This document shows, piece by piece, positions 32,929 to 46,144 of a stretch of DNA of 64,000 bases. The translations under genes and the position numbers were made by a program. The DNA comes from Alkalisalibacterium limincola. Lineage in GTDB: Bacteria > Pseudomonadota > Gammaproteobacteria > Xanthomonadales > Xanthomonadaceae. Under the pieces are notes generated by a model that searched no databases, was not told the origin of the DNA, and saw only the letters and a program-made list of their open reading frames with translations. The stretch is taken from the NCBI RefSeq assembly GCF_008017755.1, contig NZ_VRTS01000007.1, positions 1-64,000 on the forward strand, written 5' to 3'. Numbering within the stretch: position 1 is the first letter of the stretch; every line of letters begins with the position of its first letter.

Positions 32929-34956
32929 TGGACGAGCAGGAACTCAAGGCCGCGCTGGACGCCTGTGCGCGTGAGCCCGTGCATGTTCCGGGTGCGATCC
33001 AACCGCACGGCGCGCTCATAGCGATGGACGAGAACCTCCAGCAGGTGCGTCAGGTCAGTGCCAACCTGGAATCCATCCTCGGCGTTCCACCGGAGGATGC
33101 GCTCACCATGACGCCCGGGCAGCTGCTCACCCGCCGCCGGGTCGATCAGATCCGAACCCAGCTCGACGCTCCGGGCGGTCGCGGCGCGCTGATCATCTCG
33201 TTGCGCAGGCGGGACAAGGTACGACGCTTTCGGCTGCTGCCGTTCCGCAGCGGCTCACGCGTGGTGGCGGAGCTTGAACCGATCTCCGGTCAACCAGAGC
33301 GCGTGCTCTTCGGTGCCCTGGCCGAGTGGCAGGCCGCCCTGTCTCGACACACGGGCCGCGAGGGTCTGCTGCGGGCGCTGGTCGCCCTGGTTCGCGATCT
33401 CGCCGGCTACGAGCGGGTGATGGTCTATCGGTTCGACGAGGACTGGAACGGTAGCGTCATCGCCGAAAGCCGGGCCGAGGCTGCCGGCAGCTACCTGGGG
33501 CACCACTTCCCGGCCAGCGACATCCCCGCCCAGGTCCGTCGGCTCTATGGCCTCACGTCCGTGCGGGATATCCCGGATGCTGCGGCGCAGGCCGTGCCGC
33601 TGGTTCCGGCCATCGACCCGGACGACGACTCGCCCCTCGACCTGTCGCTGAGCATCCTGCGCGCGGCGGCGCCGATCCATGTGCGCTACCTGGCGAACAT
33701 GGGCGTGGTTGCGTCGATGTCGATCGCGCTGCACCTGGACGGCCGCTTGTGGGGCTTGCTCGCCTGCCATGCACCGTCCCCCCAACATTCTTTCACCGGC
33801 GCTGCGCGACGCCCTGCGCGCACTGGTCCAGACCGCGTGCGTCCAACTGGAGCTGATCCAGGCGCGCGAGGAAGCTGCGCTTATCCTGCGGGCCAACGAC
33901 AGTCGCGACATCCTGGTCGACCAGCGGGCGGAATTCTCCGACCCGGAAGAAATCGTGGCGCGACAGGGGTCGGCCTGGCTGGAGCTGTTCCGCGCCGGCG
34001 GCGCGGCGGTGGTCGCCGGAGACCGCGTCGCCAGCCTGGGCAAGGTGCCGGAGGCAGCGGCGATCCACGCCATCGTCGACTGGCTGGGTGCCCATCACCC
34101 CGGCGAGCAGTCCTGGTCGTCGCGCGAGCTGCGCCTGACCGGGCTGGCAGCGTTGTGCGAACCCTCCCGGACTGCGGGGATGTTGGCCGTGCCACTGCCG
34201 ATACGAAGCCCGCGCCATGCCGCGCTGCTGCTGTTTCGACCGGAAAAGGCCGAAACCCGCATCTGGGCGGGGAATCCCGAGAAAACCATCGACCGGGAAA
34301 GCGGCCATCTGTCGCCGCGCCAGAGCTTCGAATCGTGGGCGGAAACCGTGCACGGACGAAGCCCTCGATGGACCTCGACCGAGCTGCGCTGCGCCGCCGA
34401 CCTGGCCAGCAACCTGGCGGTGTTGATCGCCGCCGGCGAGATCGGTCGACTCAACCAGCGGCTCGAGCACCTGGCCACCAGCGACCACCTCACCGGACTG
34501 TGGAACCGCTATCGCATGGAGGAGGCCATCGACCACCAGGTTTCGGTCGCCGCACGCTATGGCCGTCCCTGCGCGGTGGTCATGTTCGACATCGACCATT
34601 TCAAGCAATTCAACGACACCCACGGGCACGATGCCGGCGATGAGGTGCTGGTGCAGGTGGCACAGGCCGTTTCGAGCCAGCTGCGTGACTCGGATTACGT
34701 CAGCCGCTGGGGCGGCGAGGAGTTCATGGTCCTGGCCGCCGACACCGTTAACGAGGGTGCGTCGCGGCTGGCCGAGCGCCTGCGAGCCGCGATCGAGGCA
34801 CTTGCGATCAAGGACTACGGTCGTGTGACTGCAAGCTTCGGCGTCGCTGTGCACCGAAACGGCGAGCAAAGCCGCGACATGCTCAAGCGCGCCGACGTGG
34901 CCCTGTATTCCGCCAAGGCGGGTGGGCGCAACCGGGTTGCAACGAGCGCGGACTGA
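32928..34956 (+). pseudogene. bphP: Bacteriophytochrome with GGDEF output, frameshifted
   Basis: A red/far-red photoreceptor coupled to c-di-GMP synthesis. PAS: C13 in DACAREPVHVPGAIQPHG is the biliverdin attachment site. GAF: PASDIP at 195-200 and APIHVRYLANMGVVASMSI around the chromophore. PHY: the tongue motif PRQSF. Output: HLTGLWNR, VMFDIDHFKQFND and RWGGEEF, an active-looking diguanylate cyclase without a clear RxxD site. A run of six Cs at 33778-33783 puts the part after residue ~285 (NILSPALRDALRALVQ onward) in another frame; five Cs would restore one ~675-residue protein. GGAGG lies ten bases before the ATG. Sequencing error or slippage at the C-run are both possible. Confidence 0.88.
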
Positions 34957-35207
34957 GGCCGGATCGCGTCCCAGCGCGTCGAAGCCCGCTCCGGGGGCGC
35001 ACCCGGCCCGCTGGTAGGCGACGCCGGCAAGTTCTGCACATTCTTGCTTCCTACCGACACGGTGGAGGCCGCGTTTTCCCTGCCCTTTGCCCGTCTTCCC
35101 GCCAACATGCTCATGCGATCGTGCTGGCGCCCAGTTGCTTCGCCGCCGCAACGCCCCAACCATGAGGGTTCCGCATCCCTACCGATGCCCGCTCGCAGGG
35201 ATCCCGC

Positions 35208-37055
<1,848 letters not shown>

Positions 37056-37226
37056 TCGACCAGGCGCGTGGCGGCCCGCCGGATTCTCCGCGGCCGTGAC
37101 TGCGCTGGCTGTTTTCGCCATGATGATGTCGTTTCCGCCACTGCCGTCCGCGCTGGAGCTGCGCGATGCTGGCTTCGCCGGGCAGCTGATGGCCCGCATC
37201 GTGGAGCGAGTCATGTCACCCACCGT

Positions 37227-37236
37227 GTTGTACAAC
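37227..37236. promoter_or_regulatory. Short palindrome upstream of the GlxA-type regulator
   Basis: GTTGTACAAC is a perfect 10-bp palindrome 54 bases before the regulator's ATG. It could be an operator, but one short palindrome may be chance. Confidence 0.25.
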
Positions 37237-37289
37237 CTGCGTCCTGTGCACTCTCCAGCCCTGGCGGTGCGGCCGGCACTGTCGCCGCG

Positions 37290-38291
37290 ATGAGCGGCGC
37301 CAGTTTCACCCTTGGGGTGCTCGGGCTCGACGAGATGATGCTGTCCAGCCTGGCGGTCCCGGTGGACATGCTGCGCGTGGCCGAGCAGGTTGCCCGCAGC
37401 CGCGATCCCGGCACCGGGCTGCGACTGTCCACGGTACTGGTCAGCGCTTCGGGCCCGCGCCAGATCCCCACCGTCGGCGGCCAGAAGGTCGCCGCGCTGG
37501 ACGCCGCCAGCACGCCGATCGACACGCTGCTGGTCCCGGGCGTGATGCACGTCGGCGGCAGCGACCTGATCGGCCGGTTGGCCGGCCTCGATCGCGAGAT
37601 CGCGCTGTTGCAGTCCTTGCACGCGCGCGGCGTGCCGTTGGCTTCGGCCTGCTCCGGTGGTTTCCTGCTGGGCGAGGCAGGCGTGCTGGATGGCCGCCGT
37701 GCCACGACAAGCTGGTGGCTGGATCGCGCCTTCCGGAAGCGCTTCCCGCGGGTGCGTCTGCAGGTCGAGGAGATCCTGGTCGAGGACGGTACGGTCACCA
37801 CCACCGGGGCCGCCACCGCGGTCGACCAGTACATGCTGCAGCTGGTGGCCCGGGTGGGCGGCGCGGACCTGGCCCGGCAGGCCTCGCGCATCCTGCTCAT
37901 CGATGCCGACCGCCAGAGCCAGGCGCCCTACATCAGCCGCGCGCTGGAAGAGCGCCCGCGCCATTCGCTGACCGAACGCGCGGAACGCTTCGTACAGCGC
38001 GAGCTGCACCGCGAGTTGAGCGTGTCCGAACTGGCCGCCCACTGCGGCACCAGCGAACGCAGCCTGCTGCGTCGCTTCCACAGCGAATACGGCCTCAGTC
38101 CGCTGGCGCACATCCAGCGCCTGCGGGTGGAGCGCGCCAAGGCCTTGCTGGAGACCACCCATCTGAGCTTCGAGGAAGTGATGGAGCGCTGCGGCTACCG
38201 CGATGTCTCCAGCTTCCGGAAGCTTTTCAAGCGCGCCACCCGGATGACCCCGGCCGACTACCGCGAGCGGTTCCGGTTGCGACCGCACTGA
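37290..38291 (+). CDS. GlxA family transcriptional regulator (DJ-1/PfpI + AraC)
   Basis: A 333-residue protein. Residues ~5-185 form a DJ-1/PfpI-like domain (VPVDMLRVAEQ, LLVPGVMHV, ASACSGGFLLGEAGVLDGRRATTSWWL with the nucleophile-elbow cysteine). Residues ~225-333 form an AraC DNA-binding domain with two HTHs (LSVSELAAHCGTSERSLLRRF; FEEVMERCGYRDVSSFRKLFK). The start at 37290 is the first ATG giving the normal N-terminus. The next gene, a hydrolase 41 bases downstream, is a plausible target or operon partner. Confidence 0.93.
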   Translation: MSGASFTLGVLGLDEMMLSSLAVPVDMLRVAEQVARSRDPGTGLRLSTVLVSASGPRQIPTVGGQKVAALDAASTPIDTLLVPGVMHVGGSDLIGRLAGLDREIALLQSLHARGVPLASACSGGFLLGEAGVLDGRRATTSWWLDRAFRKRFPRVRLQVEEILVEDGTVTTTGAATAVDQYMLQLVARVGGADLARQASRILLIDADRQSQAPYISRALEERPRHSLTERAERFVQRELHRELSVSELAAHCGTSERSLLRRFHSEYGLSPLAHIQRLRVERAKALLETTHLSFEEVMERCGYRDVSSFRKLFKRATRMTPADYRERFRLRPH

Positions 38292-38332
38292 CCCCCCCCC
38301 GCTGCATTCCTGCATCCCGAATGGAGATCGCC

Positions 38333-39286
38333 ATGAACGCGACAACGATCATGCTCGCCCCGAGCAAGGGCCCCCGCCCACCGCGGCAACTGCTGGCGCT
38401 GCGCCTCGCGCACCGCGTGCTCGGCGCGGTGGCACCCGGCGTGACCTCGCTGGTGGCCGAGCGCTTCTGGTTCACCCCGCCGGCGCGCCGCTCCAATGCG
38501 GGCATCGAGGCCTTTCTCGACAGCGGGGAATTGCTGCAGCTGCGGGTGGGCTGCGCCCATGTCGAAGGGCGCGCATGGGGCGAGGGCCCGGTGGCCCTGG
38601 TGATGCACGGCTGGGGCAGCGAATCCGGCCGACTGCAGGCGGTGATCGAGGCCCTGGTGGCCAACGGCATGCGTGTGGTGGCGTTCGATGCACCCGGCCA
38701 CGGGCGCTCCGGCCCCAGCGAGTGGGGGCCGCGACGCGCGCATCTGCTCGAGTTCGGCCGCACCCTGCTGGCCGCCGAGCACGCGTTCGGACCGCTGCAC
38801 GCACTGGTGGCCCATTCCGGCGGCTGTACCGCCGCCGCGTGGGCGATGCAGCAGGGCCTGCGCACCAGGCGGGTGGTGCTGCTGGCCCCGCTTGCCCGGC
38901 CGATGGACTACGCCGCCCGGTTCCAGCGCCTGCTTGGCTTCAGCGATGCAGTGATGCGGCGCTGGCTGGGCCGTGCCGAGCGCCGCCTCGGCTTTGCGTG
39001 GGATGAGCTGGACATGCGCCTGACCCCGTCGCGCGTGCCGGTGCCGCCGACCCTCGTGGTGCACGACCGCGACGACACCGATACGCCGTGGACCGACGGC
39101 GAGGCTGTCGCCGAACACTGGCCCGACGCGCGCCTGCTCTCGACGCAAGGCCTGGGACACCGTGGGGTGCTCAAGGATGCGGGAGTGCTGGCGGAACTGG
39201 CGGCATTCCTGCGGGCCAGTGCGGCGGTGGACGCCCTGCCCGCACCGGGACGCGAGCCGTCCCAGGGACGGCGTGCGGGCAGGTAG
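38333..39286 (+). CDS. Alpha/beta hydrolase
   Basis: A 317-residue cytoplasmic hydrolase. LVMHGWGSESGR is the oxyanion-hole region, VVAFDAPGHGRSG follows, and HSGG in ALVAHSGGCTAAAW holds the putative nucleophile serine (AHSGG elbow). HDRDDTDTP supplies the acid and GLGHRGVL the histidine. ATG 38333 is chosen because GGAGA lies five bases upstream; an ATG at 38321 also exists. It follows the GlxA-type regulator in the same direction. Substrate unknown. Confidence 0.88.
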   Translation: MNATTIMLAPSKGPRPPRQLLALRLAHRVLGAVAPGVTSLVAERFWFTPPARRSNAGIEAFLDSGELLQLRVGCAHVEGRAWGEGPVALVMHGWGSESGRLQAVIEALVANGMRVVAFDAPGHGRSGPSEWGPRRAHLLEFGRTLLAAEHAFGPLHALVAHSGGCTAAAWAMQQGLRTRRVVLLAPLARPMDYAARFQRLLGFSDAVMRRWLGRAERRLGFAWDELDMRLTPSRVPVPPTLVVHDRDDTDTPWTDGEAVAEHWPDARLLSTQGLGHRGVLKDAGVLAELAAFLRASAAVDALPAPGREPSQGRRAGR

Positions 39287-39299
39287 CCACCGGCGGGGG

Positions 39300-39695
39300 T
39301 CACTCCCGCGAAACCGAGCTTCCGGCCGGCGCCTCCGACCGCAGCAGCGACACCTGCAGCTCGAGTCGCTTGAGCTCGCGCAGCAGGCGGTTGGCCTGCA
39401 TGTGGCTGCCCATGAAGGACTTCGTCAGCGTGGCCAACTGGAACAGGAGCACCGCGCCCACGCCCCATTTCACCGCCGCCAGCGGGTCGGTCGCCGCGAC
39501 CATCTGCCACAGGGCGTAGGCGCCGACGATGAACGCCAAAGCACCTGCCACGTAGGCCACCCACAAGGCCCACGCCATCGGCCCGCGGAAGATCCCCAGT
39601 GCCTGCGCCACGTATCCCGGCTCGCCATGCCGCGACAGCAGCTCGCGGTCCTCGTCGGTCAGGGCCCGTCCGATCATTTCATCCAGCTTGTTCAT
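39300..39695 (-). CDS. DUF6768-like membrane protein
   Basis: A 131-residue protein opening with MNKLDEMIGRALTDEDRELL, then two membrane helices (about 38-60 and 72-92) and a C-terminal helix with heptad-like leucines (ANRLLRELKRLELQVSLL). The N-terminal motif and linkage to an ECF sigma gene fit the DUF6768 family; such proteins may act as membrane partners or anti-sigma-like factors, which is inference. GGAAGGA precedes the ATG at 39695. It overlaps the sigma gene by 17 bases. Confidence 0.8.
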   Translation of the reverse strand: MNKLDEMIGRALTDEDRELLSRHGEPGYVAQALGIFRGPMAWALWVAYVAGALAFIVGAYALWQMVAATDPLAAVKWGVGAVLLFQLATLTKSFMGSHMQANRLLRELKRLELQVSLLRSEAPAGSSVSRE

Positions 39696-40248
39696 CGCTG
39701 CATCCTTCCAGTAGCGCGCGGACCTTGCGTCGCGCATGCATGAGCCGGGTCTTGACCGTTCCCGGCGGTACGTCGAGGGCAATGGCGATCTCCGCCACGC
39801 TCAGTTCCTCGGTATGGAACAGCGCCAAGGCGGCGCGCTGGGGTGCAGGGAGGGTCGCGATCGCCTCCAGGACCCGGGACAGGTCGAAGGCGATCTCGGC
39901 CGAAGGCGTGCCCGGTGCTTCTACAGCGATCCCGTCGGCCTCCTCTTCCGGGGCTGCCCGCTCCCGGCCGGACTGGCGAAACTGCTTCTGGCAGCGCCGT
40001 GTCACGATCCGGTAGGCCCACGCCGGGAACGCAGCGGCATCGTCGAGCCGCCCGAGCCCGCGAAGGATCTCGACCCAGGCCTCCTGCACCATGTCGCGCG
40101 CCCGCTCCGCTTCGCCCAGCACCCGCCAGGCGTGGCGCAGCAGGCGGGGCTGGAAGCGCGCGACCAAGCGGGCGAGCGCCTCCCGGTCGCCGGCCCTTGC
40201 GGCCGTCACCAGGTACTCGTCGAAGATCCGCTCGCTATCGCGATTCAC
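39679..40248 (-). CDS. ECF-type RNA polymerase sigma factor
   Basis: A 189-residue sigma70-family protein with only regions 2 and 4. Region 2: YRARDMVQEAWVEIL-type sequence (ERARDMVQEAWVEILRGL) and FPAWAYRIVTRRCQKQFRQ; region 4: LPAPQRAALALFHTEELSVAEIA and VPPGTVKTRLMHARRKVR. An acidic Glu-rich linker (APEEEADGIAVEAPG) joins them. Translation appears to start at GTG 40248. The overlapping membrane protein is the likely regulator. No clear ECF-type self-promoter was seen upstream. Confidence 0.9.
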   Translation of the reverse strand: MNRDSERIFDEYLVTAARAGDREALARLVARFQPRLLRHAWRVLGEAERARDMVQEAWVEILRGLGRLDDAAAFPAWAYRIVTRRCQKQFRQSGRERAAPEEEADGIAVEAPGTPSAEIAFDLSRVLEAIATLPAPQRAALALFHTEELSVAEIAIALDVPPGTVKTRLMHARRKVRALLEGCSDEQAG

Positions 40249-40361
40249 TGCCTGTCAGCCCGTTCCACCCCTCAATGCATCATAGGTGCGCCGGAACGAC
40301 GAACCGGTTCAAAGGGTGTCGGGGCGGGCGGGAACCTGCGCCTGGATGCCAGGCCTCCCGC

Positions 40362-41780
40362 TCACCTGGCAAGCTTCCGTGCCAGCTTCCCGAGCTTTCC
40401 CAGCGCGGACTCGACCCGCGTGGTCAGCGGATGTCCGTGGTTGATGCGCACGCAGCGGGTGAAGTCGCGCGACGCGGAGAACATCGGTCCGGGGGCGATG
40501 CTCATGTTTTCAGTCATCGCCATGCGGTGCAGGAGCAGGGCGTCGACCTTGCGTGGCAGCTCGACCCACAGGAAGTACCCGCCGGCCGGGCGGCTGACCC
40601 GGGTGTCGCCGGGGAAGTACTGGCGGATGGCTTCGGTATACAGGTCGCGGTTCTTCGCGAGAGCCAGCCTGAGCTCCCGGAAGTGCCTTTCGTGGCTGCC
40701 GCGCTCCAGGTAGCGGGCAAGCCCGAGCTGGGCGGGGATCGACGTCGACAGCGAGGTGGTCAGCTTCTGGTAGGTGACTTCCCTAAGGAACCGGCCCGGG
40801 CTGGTCCATCCGACGCGATAGCCCGGGGCTAGCGTCTTCGAGAACGAGCTGCAGTGCATGACCCAGCCCTCGGTGTCGAAGCTCTTTGTGGGGACGGGCC
40901 GGCGGTGTCCGTAATAGAGCTCGCCATAGACGTCGTCCTCGATCAGTGGCACGCGGTGCCTGGTGACCAGTTCGACCAATGCCTTCTTTTTCTCCGCACC
41001 CATCGAACAACCCAGCGGGTTCTGGAAGTTCGTCATCACCCAGCAGGCCTTCGGTTCGTGCCTAGTGATCGCGGTCTCCAGCGCATCGAGGTCGATGCCC
41101 TCGCGCGGATCGGTCGCCACCTCGACCGCGTGCAGCCCCAGCCGTTCGAGCGCCTGCAGGCAGGCATAGAAGCAGGGCGCCTCGACCAGCACCGTGTCGC
41201 CCGGCTTGCACACCGCGCTCAGGCACAGGTTGAGCGCCTCCATGGCGCCGTTGGTCACCACGATGTGATCGGGTGCGACCTGGGCGCCGTCCACCAGGTA
41301 GCGCAGGGCGATCTGCTGGCGCAGCGCCGGACTTCCGGGGGCCAGGTCTTCCACGGTCATCCACGGATCGAGCTTGGCGGCGGCCACGGCCGTGGCCCTC
41401 CCGAGGCGCGCGAACGGGAACAGCAGCGGGCTGGGAAACGCGGAACCCAGCGGCACCACGTCGCGGGACATGGCCGACTCGAGGATGCCAAGCACCAGTT
41501 CGCTGACCTCGACCGGGCGCGCCTCGCCATCGGGCCGGGATGCCGTCTCGGGCTCTGGAGGCAGCGTCTTCACCCCCTGCGCGACGTAGTAGCCCGAGCG
41601 GGCCTTCGCCCGGATGAGCCCCTTCGCCTCGAGCAGGTAGTAGGCCTGGAACACCGTGGCAGGGCTGACGTGGCGGCTGCTGCTGGCCTGGCGCACCGAG
41701 GGCAGCTTGTCCCCGGGCTTGAGCGTGCCGGACTGGATGGAGGCGGCGACATCGGCCGCGAGGGCTTCGTAGCGCTTCAT
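40362..41780 (-). CDS. MocR-type transcriptional regulator (GntR HTH + aminotransferase domain)
   Basis: A 472-residue fusion. Residues 1-66 are a winged HTH (GDKLPSVRQASSSRHVSPATVFQAYYLLEAKG); residues ~90-472 are a fold-type I aminotransferase domain that binds PLP through K315 (SSFSKTLAPGYRVGW), with TNFQNPLG and EDDVYGELYY around the cofactor. Such proteins sense PLP, amino acids or amines. Direct repeats upstream (41804-41837) are likely its operator and lie in the promoter shared with the divergent gene pair at 41896. The regulated pathway is not clear. Confidence 0.92.
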   Translation of the reverse strand: MKRYEALAADVAASIQSGTLKPGDKLPSVRQASSSRHVSPATVFQAYYLLEAKGLIRAKARSGYYVAQGVKTLPPEPETASRPDGEARPVEVSELVLGILESAMSRDVVPLGSAFPSPLLFPFARLGRATAVAAAKLDPWMTVEDLAPGSPALRQQIALRYLVDGAQVAPDHIVVTNGAMEALNLCLSAVCKPGDTVLVEAPCFYACLQALERLGLHAVEVATDPREGIDLDALETAITRHEPKACWVMTNFQNPLGCSMGAEKKKALVELVTRHRVPLIEDDVYGELYYGHRRPVPTKSFDTEGWVMHCSSFSKTLAPGYRVGWTSPGRFLREVTYQKLTTSLSTSIPAQLGLARYLERGSHERHFRELRLALAKNRDLYTEAIRQYFPGDTRVSRPAGGYFLWVELPRKVDALLLHRMAMTENMSIAPGPMFSASRDFTRCVRINHGHPLTTRVESALGKLGKLARKLAR

Positions 41781-41803
41781 CGGATGCGGCCCGCAGACAT
41801 GTA

Positions 41804-41837
41804 ACTGATATGGTTTTTCCGCCGAAAACTGATACGG
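41804..41837. promoter_or_regulatory. Direct-repeat operator for the MocR regulator
   Basis: ACTGATATGG (41804-41813) and ACTGATACGG (41828-41837) are direct repeats 24 bases apart in the divergent promoter region. MocR/PdxR/GabR-type regulators typically bind direct repeats of about this size and spacing. Confidence 0.55.
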
Positions 41838-41895
41838 GGGAATCTGTTCTGGAAGGCCTAGGCTAGCACCTGGTCAAACCCGTGTTGCGAAGCCT

Positions 41896-42261
41896 GTGAA
41901 CGAGACCGTCGAGCTCAATCTTGCCTTCATCCTCTTCCTGCCCTGGTACGCGATCCTGGCGGTCGTGTACTGGGTCTATCCGCGCCAGCCGCGAACCTTG
42001 CTGCGCTGGGGCTTCGACGTGGCCAGCCTCACCCTCGCCAGCCTGGCGGCCGTCGCCGCCACGCAGTGGAGCGTGCTCAATGCCGATACCACGTTCGATG
42101 CGATCTGGCCGCAGGTCCTCGCGACGGTCGTGTCCTACGGCGCGTTCCTGGGGGTCATGACGGCCGCGTTCTTCCTCCGTCGCCGCTTCATCATCAAGCC
42201 CTTCCTCGACGGGCTGCGCGACACCGGTCGCAGCCCCTCCGCCACCGGAGCAACGCCTTGA
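41896..42261 (+). CDS. Small membrane protein of unknown function
   Basis: A 121-residue protein starting at GTG 41896. Three membrane helices are visible (about 8-28, 42-62, 74-95), followed by RRRFIIKPFLDGLRD and a polar tail. I do not recognise the family. Its stop overlaps the TTG start of the next gene by three bases (TTGA), so they form a two-gene operon, divergent from and possibly controlled by the MocR regulator. Confidence 0.75.
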   Translation: MNETVELNLAFILFLPWYAILAVVYWVYPRQPRTLLRWGFDVASLTLASLAAVAATQWSVLNADTTFDAIWPQVLATVVSYGAFLGVMTAAFFLRRRFIIKPFLDGLRDTGRSPSATGATP

Positions 42262-42467
42262 AGACGCTGCTGATCCTGGGGTTCTTCTGCCTGATCGGCT
42301 ACAACCTGTTTGCCGGCCTGTACTACATGCTCACCGACAAGGGCAGCACACAACGCACCGTCAATGCGCTGACCAAGCGCATCGCGCTGTCCGTATTGCT
42401 GATTGGTCTCATCGGCCTTGGCATCGCGACGGATTTCATCGAGCCGCACGGCGTGCCGTTCCGCTGA
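42258..42467 (+). CDS. DUF2909-like twin-transmembrane protein
   Basis: A 69-residue protein of two helices (KTLLILGFFCLIGYNLFAGL and KRIALSVLLIGLIGLGIATDF) joined by a short polar loop with STQRTVNALT(K/W)RI. This matches the small twin-transmembrane DUF2909 proteins often found with cytochrome oxidase genes, though none is here. TTG 42258 is supported by CGGAG about eight bases upstream and by overlap with the preceding stop. Confidence 0.75.
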   Translation: MKTLLILGFFCLIGYNLFAGLYYMLTDKGSTQRTVNALTKRIALSVLLIGLIGLGIATDFIEPHGVPFR

Positions 42468-42487
42468 CGCGCGCGGTTGCGCCGCGA

Positions 42488-43446
42488 TCAATGCCGCGTC
42501 TCGTCCAGGAAGGCGACCAGGGCGTCGCGAACCGCCTGGTCGTGTCCCAACCAGGCATGCCCGCCCGAAGGAAAGACGATCAGCCGCGAGTCCGTGATCC
42601 GGCTTGCCGCGTACTCCGCACCGGCAGCGGTGTCGTACAGATCGTCTCGTGTGCTGATGGCCAGCGTGGGCGCGGTGATGAGTTCCATCGCATGCGCCGA
42701 CGCAGCGTGCGTCATCCGGGCATCGTTCTCCAGTCCCGCCCGCTTGGGACCCACCGGGAACACGCCCTCGACCACGGCACGCGCGCGCGCCTGTTCGGCC
42801 GGACTGGCGTTGCGGTAGACATCCAGCGGCGTCGCCAGCACCGTCTCGATCAGCATCTCGTGGCGTAGCCGCGTGACAGCCCAGATGACGAAGTCGGACT
42901 GCAGCACGTGATCGAACACGAACTGCCACAAAGGCGAGGGCGGTGTCGTCTCGGCCACGTCCCGCCCGGGGACCGGGATGGCCGGGACCAGCAGGACCAG
43001 GGCGCTGCAGCGCCGTTCGTGTCGGATGCAGAACTCCATTGCCGAAGGCGCGCCGGCCGACAGCCCGAGGATGGTGGCCCGGGGTACGCCAAGCGCGTCC
43101 AGCAGGCAGGCGTGGGCGCGGCCTGGGCCGACGGGGATCCATCCGCCGGAAGCGGCGTTCGGAGGTACCCGAAGCGCGACATGGCGATCGCCTGGTGGCC
43201 GGAAGCGGCCAGCAGCTCGGCGAAGTCCGCGACCTGGTCGTAGCCACCCCCGGCACCATGGACCAGCAAAACCGCGCGGCCCTCGCCCCGGCTCGAGTAC
43301 TCCACGTCCCCGCACGCGGTCGCAGCGATGCGCGAGCCCGCTTCGAGCCGATCCCGGACCGAGGACAGTTCGGCGCGATACACCAGGTAGGTGCCAAGGA
43401 TGGCCGCGAACGTGACCGTCAGGAGCGCGAGCAAGGTCCGCTTCAT
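42488..43446 (-). pseudogene. Alpha/beta hydrolase, frameshifted
   Basis: The first part (from MKRTLLALLTVTFAAILGTY, a signal anchor, through VLLVHGAGGGYDQ and MSRFGYLRTPLPADGSP) is in one frame; a one-base deletion near 43120 moves the remainder (HACLLDALGVPRATILGLSAGAPSA to the end) into another. The nucleophile elbow GLSAG and the late FPSGGHAWLGHD histidine region are intact, so with one base restored it is a complete ~319-residue membrane-anchored or exported hydrolase. Substrate unknown. Its end lies 20 bases from the convergent small-membrane-protein operon. Confidence 0.82.
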
Positions 43447-43598
43447 CGGCGCCGCCTTCGCGCCGCCACGTCGACTGCAGTCTCCGATTCGGGAGGGGAG
43501 GCCATCCTTCATCCTCTTCGCGATCGAGGGTTACCTGCCGAAAGCCAGTATGCGGCCTCTTTCCCCGCACAACCCATGTGGCCGGACCGCGCCTGCCG

Positions 43599-43635
43599 AT
43601 ATACCCGCGCTATCGAACTAATCACAAAGAACAAT
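43599..43635 (+). promoter_or_regulatory. OxyR-like site upstream of katG
   Basis: Four tetranucleotides at the OxyR spacing (ATAG-N7-CTAT-N7-ATAG-N7-CTAT) read ATAT, CTAT, ATCA and CAAT, 12 of 16 matches, centred ~85 bases before the katG ATG. OxyR control of katG is well established, so the position is right although the match is imperfect. Confidence 0.45.
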
Positions 43636-43672
43636 TTCACCTATGCCCCTGGGAGGCGCAGTATCGGAGTGA

Positions 43673-45925
<2,253 letters not shown>

Positions 45926-45936
45926 GGACCAGGTGG

Positions 45937-45966
45937 CCCGATGTCCCGCGAGCAGCGGGCATCGGG
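45937..45966 (+). terminator. Hairpin after katG
   Basis: CCCGATG(T)CCCGC and GCGGGCATCGGG form a 12-bp stem with one bulge and a GAGCA loop, 11 bases past the stop. There is no T-run, so it may stabilise the mRNA 3' end or work as a weak terminator. Confidence 0.4.
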
Positions 45967-46144
45967 CGGCGTGCAGTGTGACCGTCCTCGCAGGCGCGCC
46001 ATGTCGTGGCTCGACGGGGTCACGTTTTGGGCTGCGCGAGGACATGGAGGACACTTTCCACTGATGGGAACGACGACACTGTCGCGGGTGGCGCGGATCA
46101 GGCACGATCCGCACCGCTAGACGTCATCTCATCAGGGGGAAACC

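Noticed and set aside
40340-40354. GCCTGG-ATG-CCAGGC hairpin near the end of the MocR gene
   Set aside because: Only six base pairs, lying after the MocR stop on its strand without a T-run; too weak to call a terminator.
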